Assembly (NCBI GenBank): GCA_041672395.1
Contig: JBAYZS010000006.1
Span: forward strand, 1-64,000
Length of the DNA: 64,000 nucleotides
Origin: UBA5287 sp041672395
Lineage (GTDB): Bacteria > Bacteroidota > Bacteroidia > Bacteroidales > Dysgonomonadaceae
Direction of reading: 5' to 3'
Below the pieces are notes generated by a model that worked only from the letters and a program-made list of their open reading frames with translations, searched no databases and had not been told where the DNA came from. Shown in pieces: positions 62,340-64,000 of the stretch (the stretch's first letter is position 1; every line of letters begins with the position of its first letter). The position numbers and the translations under genes were made by a program.

Positions 62340-63209
62340 TTAAGCTAAATGCAGCTTATTCTTATTTGTAATAAATATTTTTCGCATTAGTTTTAATATT
62401 TCGGCAAAGCTAATCAACTCTTTTTCTTGGAGCTTCATTAAATCTTGAAATATTCCTTTAAGTTCCGGATGGTCTTCTTTATTTCTTTCTAATAACCAAT
62501 CCATAACTTCAAATAATATACGCTCGGTTGTAGCTTTTTGTTCCTCTCTTTTTTGATTGGTAATCTGTGTTTCAGAAATTCTATAATACAACAATACCTG
62601 ATTGTCTATGTAAAATTTACCGCCTAATTTTGCTATTTCTGTCCAAAGTTTCAGGTCTTCGGCATAAATGTAGTTTTTTTCATAATGTAATTTATTTTCA
62701 ATTAAAAAATTTCTTCGTATCACCGCGGTGGGATGAAACATAAAATTTCTTTTCATAAACTGAAGCAATGGAAACTCTACTAATCCGTTAGCACTTACGG
62801 CAATACTTTGGGGCGGTACTCTTTCGCCGATATGTTGCATCCACGTGCCGCAGACAGTAATGCTTGGCTCAGCTTCCATAACAGCATACTGAATTTTGAG
62901 TCTGTCTGGATGCATAATATCATCGGCATCCATACGGGCTAAGCATTTGCCTTTTGGAGCATTCATTCCGCGGTTGAGCGATGCTATATAATCATGCTTA
63001 TTCTCTAATAAAACAATTCGTTCGTCATTGTAAGAGCGGATAATATCACGTGTGGAGTCTGTAGAACCATCATCTACGATGATACACTCAAAATTCGAGA
63101 ATGACTGCCCGATAATGCTGTCGATGGCTTCTTTAATATACTTTTCAGCATTGTAGGCGGGCATTACAATAGAAATAGCCGGAATGGATTTATCTTTATC
63201 TGTTATCAT
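62340..63209 (-). CDS. Glycosyltransferase family 2
   Basis: 289 residues, GT-A fold. ISIVMPAYNAEKYIKEAIDS, CIIVDDGSTDSTRDII, the DxD motif in CLARMDADDIMHPDRL, and the acceptor-site region YAEDLKLWTEIAKLGG are all complete. Located between a GT4 gene (7 bases upstream) and the leader/metalloprotease gene (37 bases downstream) on the same strand, it may glycosylate that peptide or a surface polymer. The last residues (ITNKNKLHLA) recur in the remnant at 60108. Confidence 0.9.
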   Translation of the reverse strand: MITDKDKSIPAISIVMPAYNAEKYIKEAIDSIIGQSFSNFECIIVDDGSTDSTRDIIRSYNDERIVLLENKHDYIASLNRGMNAPKGKCLARMDADDIMHPDRLKIQYAVMEAEPSITVCGTWMQHIGERVPPQSIAVSANGLVEFPLLQFMKRNFMFHPTAVIRRNFLIENKLHYEKNYIYAEDLKLWTEIAKLGGKFYIDNQVLLYYRISETQITNQKREEQKATTERILFEVMDWLLERNKEDHPELKGIFQDLMKLQEKELISFAEILKLMRKIFITNKNKLHLA

Positions 63210-63216
63210 TTTTATT

Positions 63217-64000
63217 TCATTTTTGGATTAACTTCCTATACACATCGACAGTTCTGTTTATCATCAGCTCGAGGCTCAATCTTTGTTCGTATAGTTTTCG
63301 GGCATTCTGCCCGATTTTTGTTCTCAAACTCTTGTCATTCATTAAACGGATCATTTTTTTTACCATCATCTCTACGTCAACAGATAATCCAAATACAGAT
63401 GAAAATCTGGTTTGAACTTTTAACGCATTCGCCTCGTCTGTAAACATTTCATCCAATCCATCTACATTAGTTGTAATAATAGGCATACCGAACATAGACA
63501 TTTCTACACCCGTGTAACTGGCTTGTTCTTGTAAAGAACCGATTACGCCAATATCATTTTCGATGTATAATTTTTTCAATTCTTCAATTCCAACTAACCC
63601 TAAGACAGTTACATTCAGAGTCGGATAGTCCTGTTCGATTTGCTTCTTAAAACCCGGCGGATACTTTCCTGCTATTACTAAGAAAACCTTATACCCTTCC
63701 TTCTGAACTAATTGAAGAGCCTGTAAAATATAAAATATACCTTTACTTTCATTTACTGTAGCAACAAATAAAAAGCTAAAATTTTCATCACTATTTTTTT
63801 CGTACTTTCTGAATAAATCATCACAAATATCGATTCCACCATTTGGTATCACAAAGGTATTACCCGTAACATTGCCTATACATTCATTTAAAAAGTCAAT
63901 ACCACAATAAGTCCCGCAAATTAGAGCATCGGGTGCGGCGTAAGACTGTAACTCGCAATTATTGGTTACGTAAATTTCAGGACTTGGCTTTTCTACTTTA
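63217..64000 (-). CDS. Glycosyltransferase family 4, partial (runs off the window)
   Basis: C-terminal part of a GT-B enzyme. The frame is open to the right edge; beyond the GTG at 63852 it continues upstream as VTNNCELQSYAAPDALICGT then YCGIDFLNE, so the true start is outside. The donor-binding domain shows FVIPNGGID, FSFLFVATVNESKGIFYILQ, EQASYTGVEMSMFGMPIITT (E-x7-E type) and an ending helix VDVYRKLIQK. It precedes the GT2 gene by 7 bases. A GT4 enzyme beside a double-glycine leader gene fits the 'glycosyltransferase, GG-Bacteroidales peptide system' type, by context and from memory. Confidence 0.85.
   Translation of the reverse strand, partial: KVEKPSPEIYVTNNCELQSYAAPDALICGTYCGIDFLNECIGNVTGNTFVIPNGGIDICDDLFRKYEKNSDENFSFLFVATVNESKGIFYILQALQLVQKEGYKVFLVIAGKYPPGFKKQIEQDYPTLNVTVLGLVGIEELKKLYIENDIGVIGSLQEQASYTGVEMSMFGMPIITTNVDGLDEMFTDEANALKVQTRFSSVFGLSVDVEMMVKKMIRLMNDKSLRTKIGQNARKLYEQRLSLELMINRTVDVYRKLIQK

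Overview
The window is AT-rich bacterial DNA from a member of the Bacteroidota, most likely order Bacteroidales. The evidence is a SusC/SusD pair, Bacteroidota-type promoters (TTTG, about 19-21 bases, TAnnTTTG) upstream of many genes, DUF4296- and OstA-like genes, a degenerate DksA-like protein, and a double-glycine leader peptide of the 'GG-Bacteroidales' kind. Species cannot be told from the sequence. No rRNA genes, CRISPR array or replication origin were seen.

Layout. 1-5.4 kb: a SusD lipoprotein and SusC TonB-dependent transporter (minus strand). 5.5-24 kb: a long minus-strand information-processing block. In transcription order it reads thrS, infC, rpmI, rplT, rpsU, xerC-like recombinase, hpf, then tRNA-Thr(TGT), Tyr, Gly(TCC), Thr(GGT), tuf, tRNA-Trp, secE, nusG, rplK, rplA, rplJ, rplL, rpoB, rpoC. 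The tRNA-tuf-tRNA-secE order matches the classical thrU-tyrU-glyT-thrT-tufB arrangement. Hairpins sit at the tuf/tRNA-Trp, rplL/rpoB and rpoB/rpoC junctions. 23.7-28.7 kb: a surface-polysaccharide group (two glycosyltransferases, a methyltransferase, a 'GNGPSL' protein resembling GT42/DUF115 enzymes, and a Wzx-type flippase). 28.7-37.2 kb: a WalJ-like metallo-beta-lactamase-fold protein, an S9 dipeptidyl peptidase, a FabK/nitronate monooxygenase-like flavoprotein, purD, a membrane protein, ribF and mltG. 37.3-55.2 kb: tRNA-Ser, an unannotated-looking 47-residue basic protein, an aminotransferase, ileS, a DksA-like protein, lspA, a DUF4296 lipoprotein, ppdK, an MFS transporter, a SurA-like chaperone, an OstA-like protein, mutL, an aldo/keto reductase, tRNA-Gly and tRNA-Leu.

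55.2 kb to the end is accessory and scarred. Immediately past the tRNA-Leu terminator lies the N-terminal stub of an IS256-type transposase. Next come a GH106-type glycosidase with the first ~36 codons of a deleted fucose-isomerase-like gene fused in frame upstream, and a thoroughly decayed IS30-type transposase. A peptide/glycosyltransferase cluster follows.

The most interesting system is that last cluster (59.7-64 kb, minus strand). In transcription order: a group 4 glycosyltransferase running off the window, a GT2 glycosyltransferase, and a 278-residue protein. That protein joins a Bacteroidales double-glycine leader to a 'GTWFGGYVEG' conserved core, a Ser/Gly/Tyr repeat and a putative HExxH zinc-protease domain. 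An in-frame 95-residue reading frame and a secreted 182-residue protein of unknown function come after it. A second copy of the leader, with its ATG destroyed by a one-base loss and its catalytic domain gone, lies further downstream, preceded by a duplicated stretch of flanking DNA. This looks like a secreted, possibly glycosylated, leader-dependent metalloprotease system that has been rearranging.
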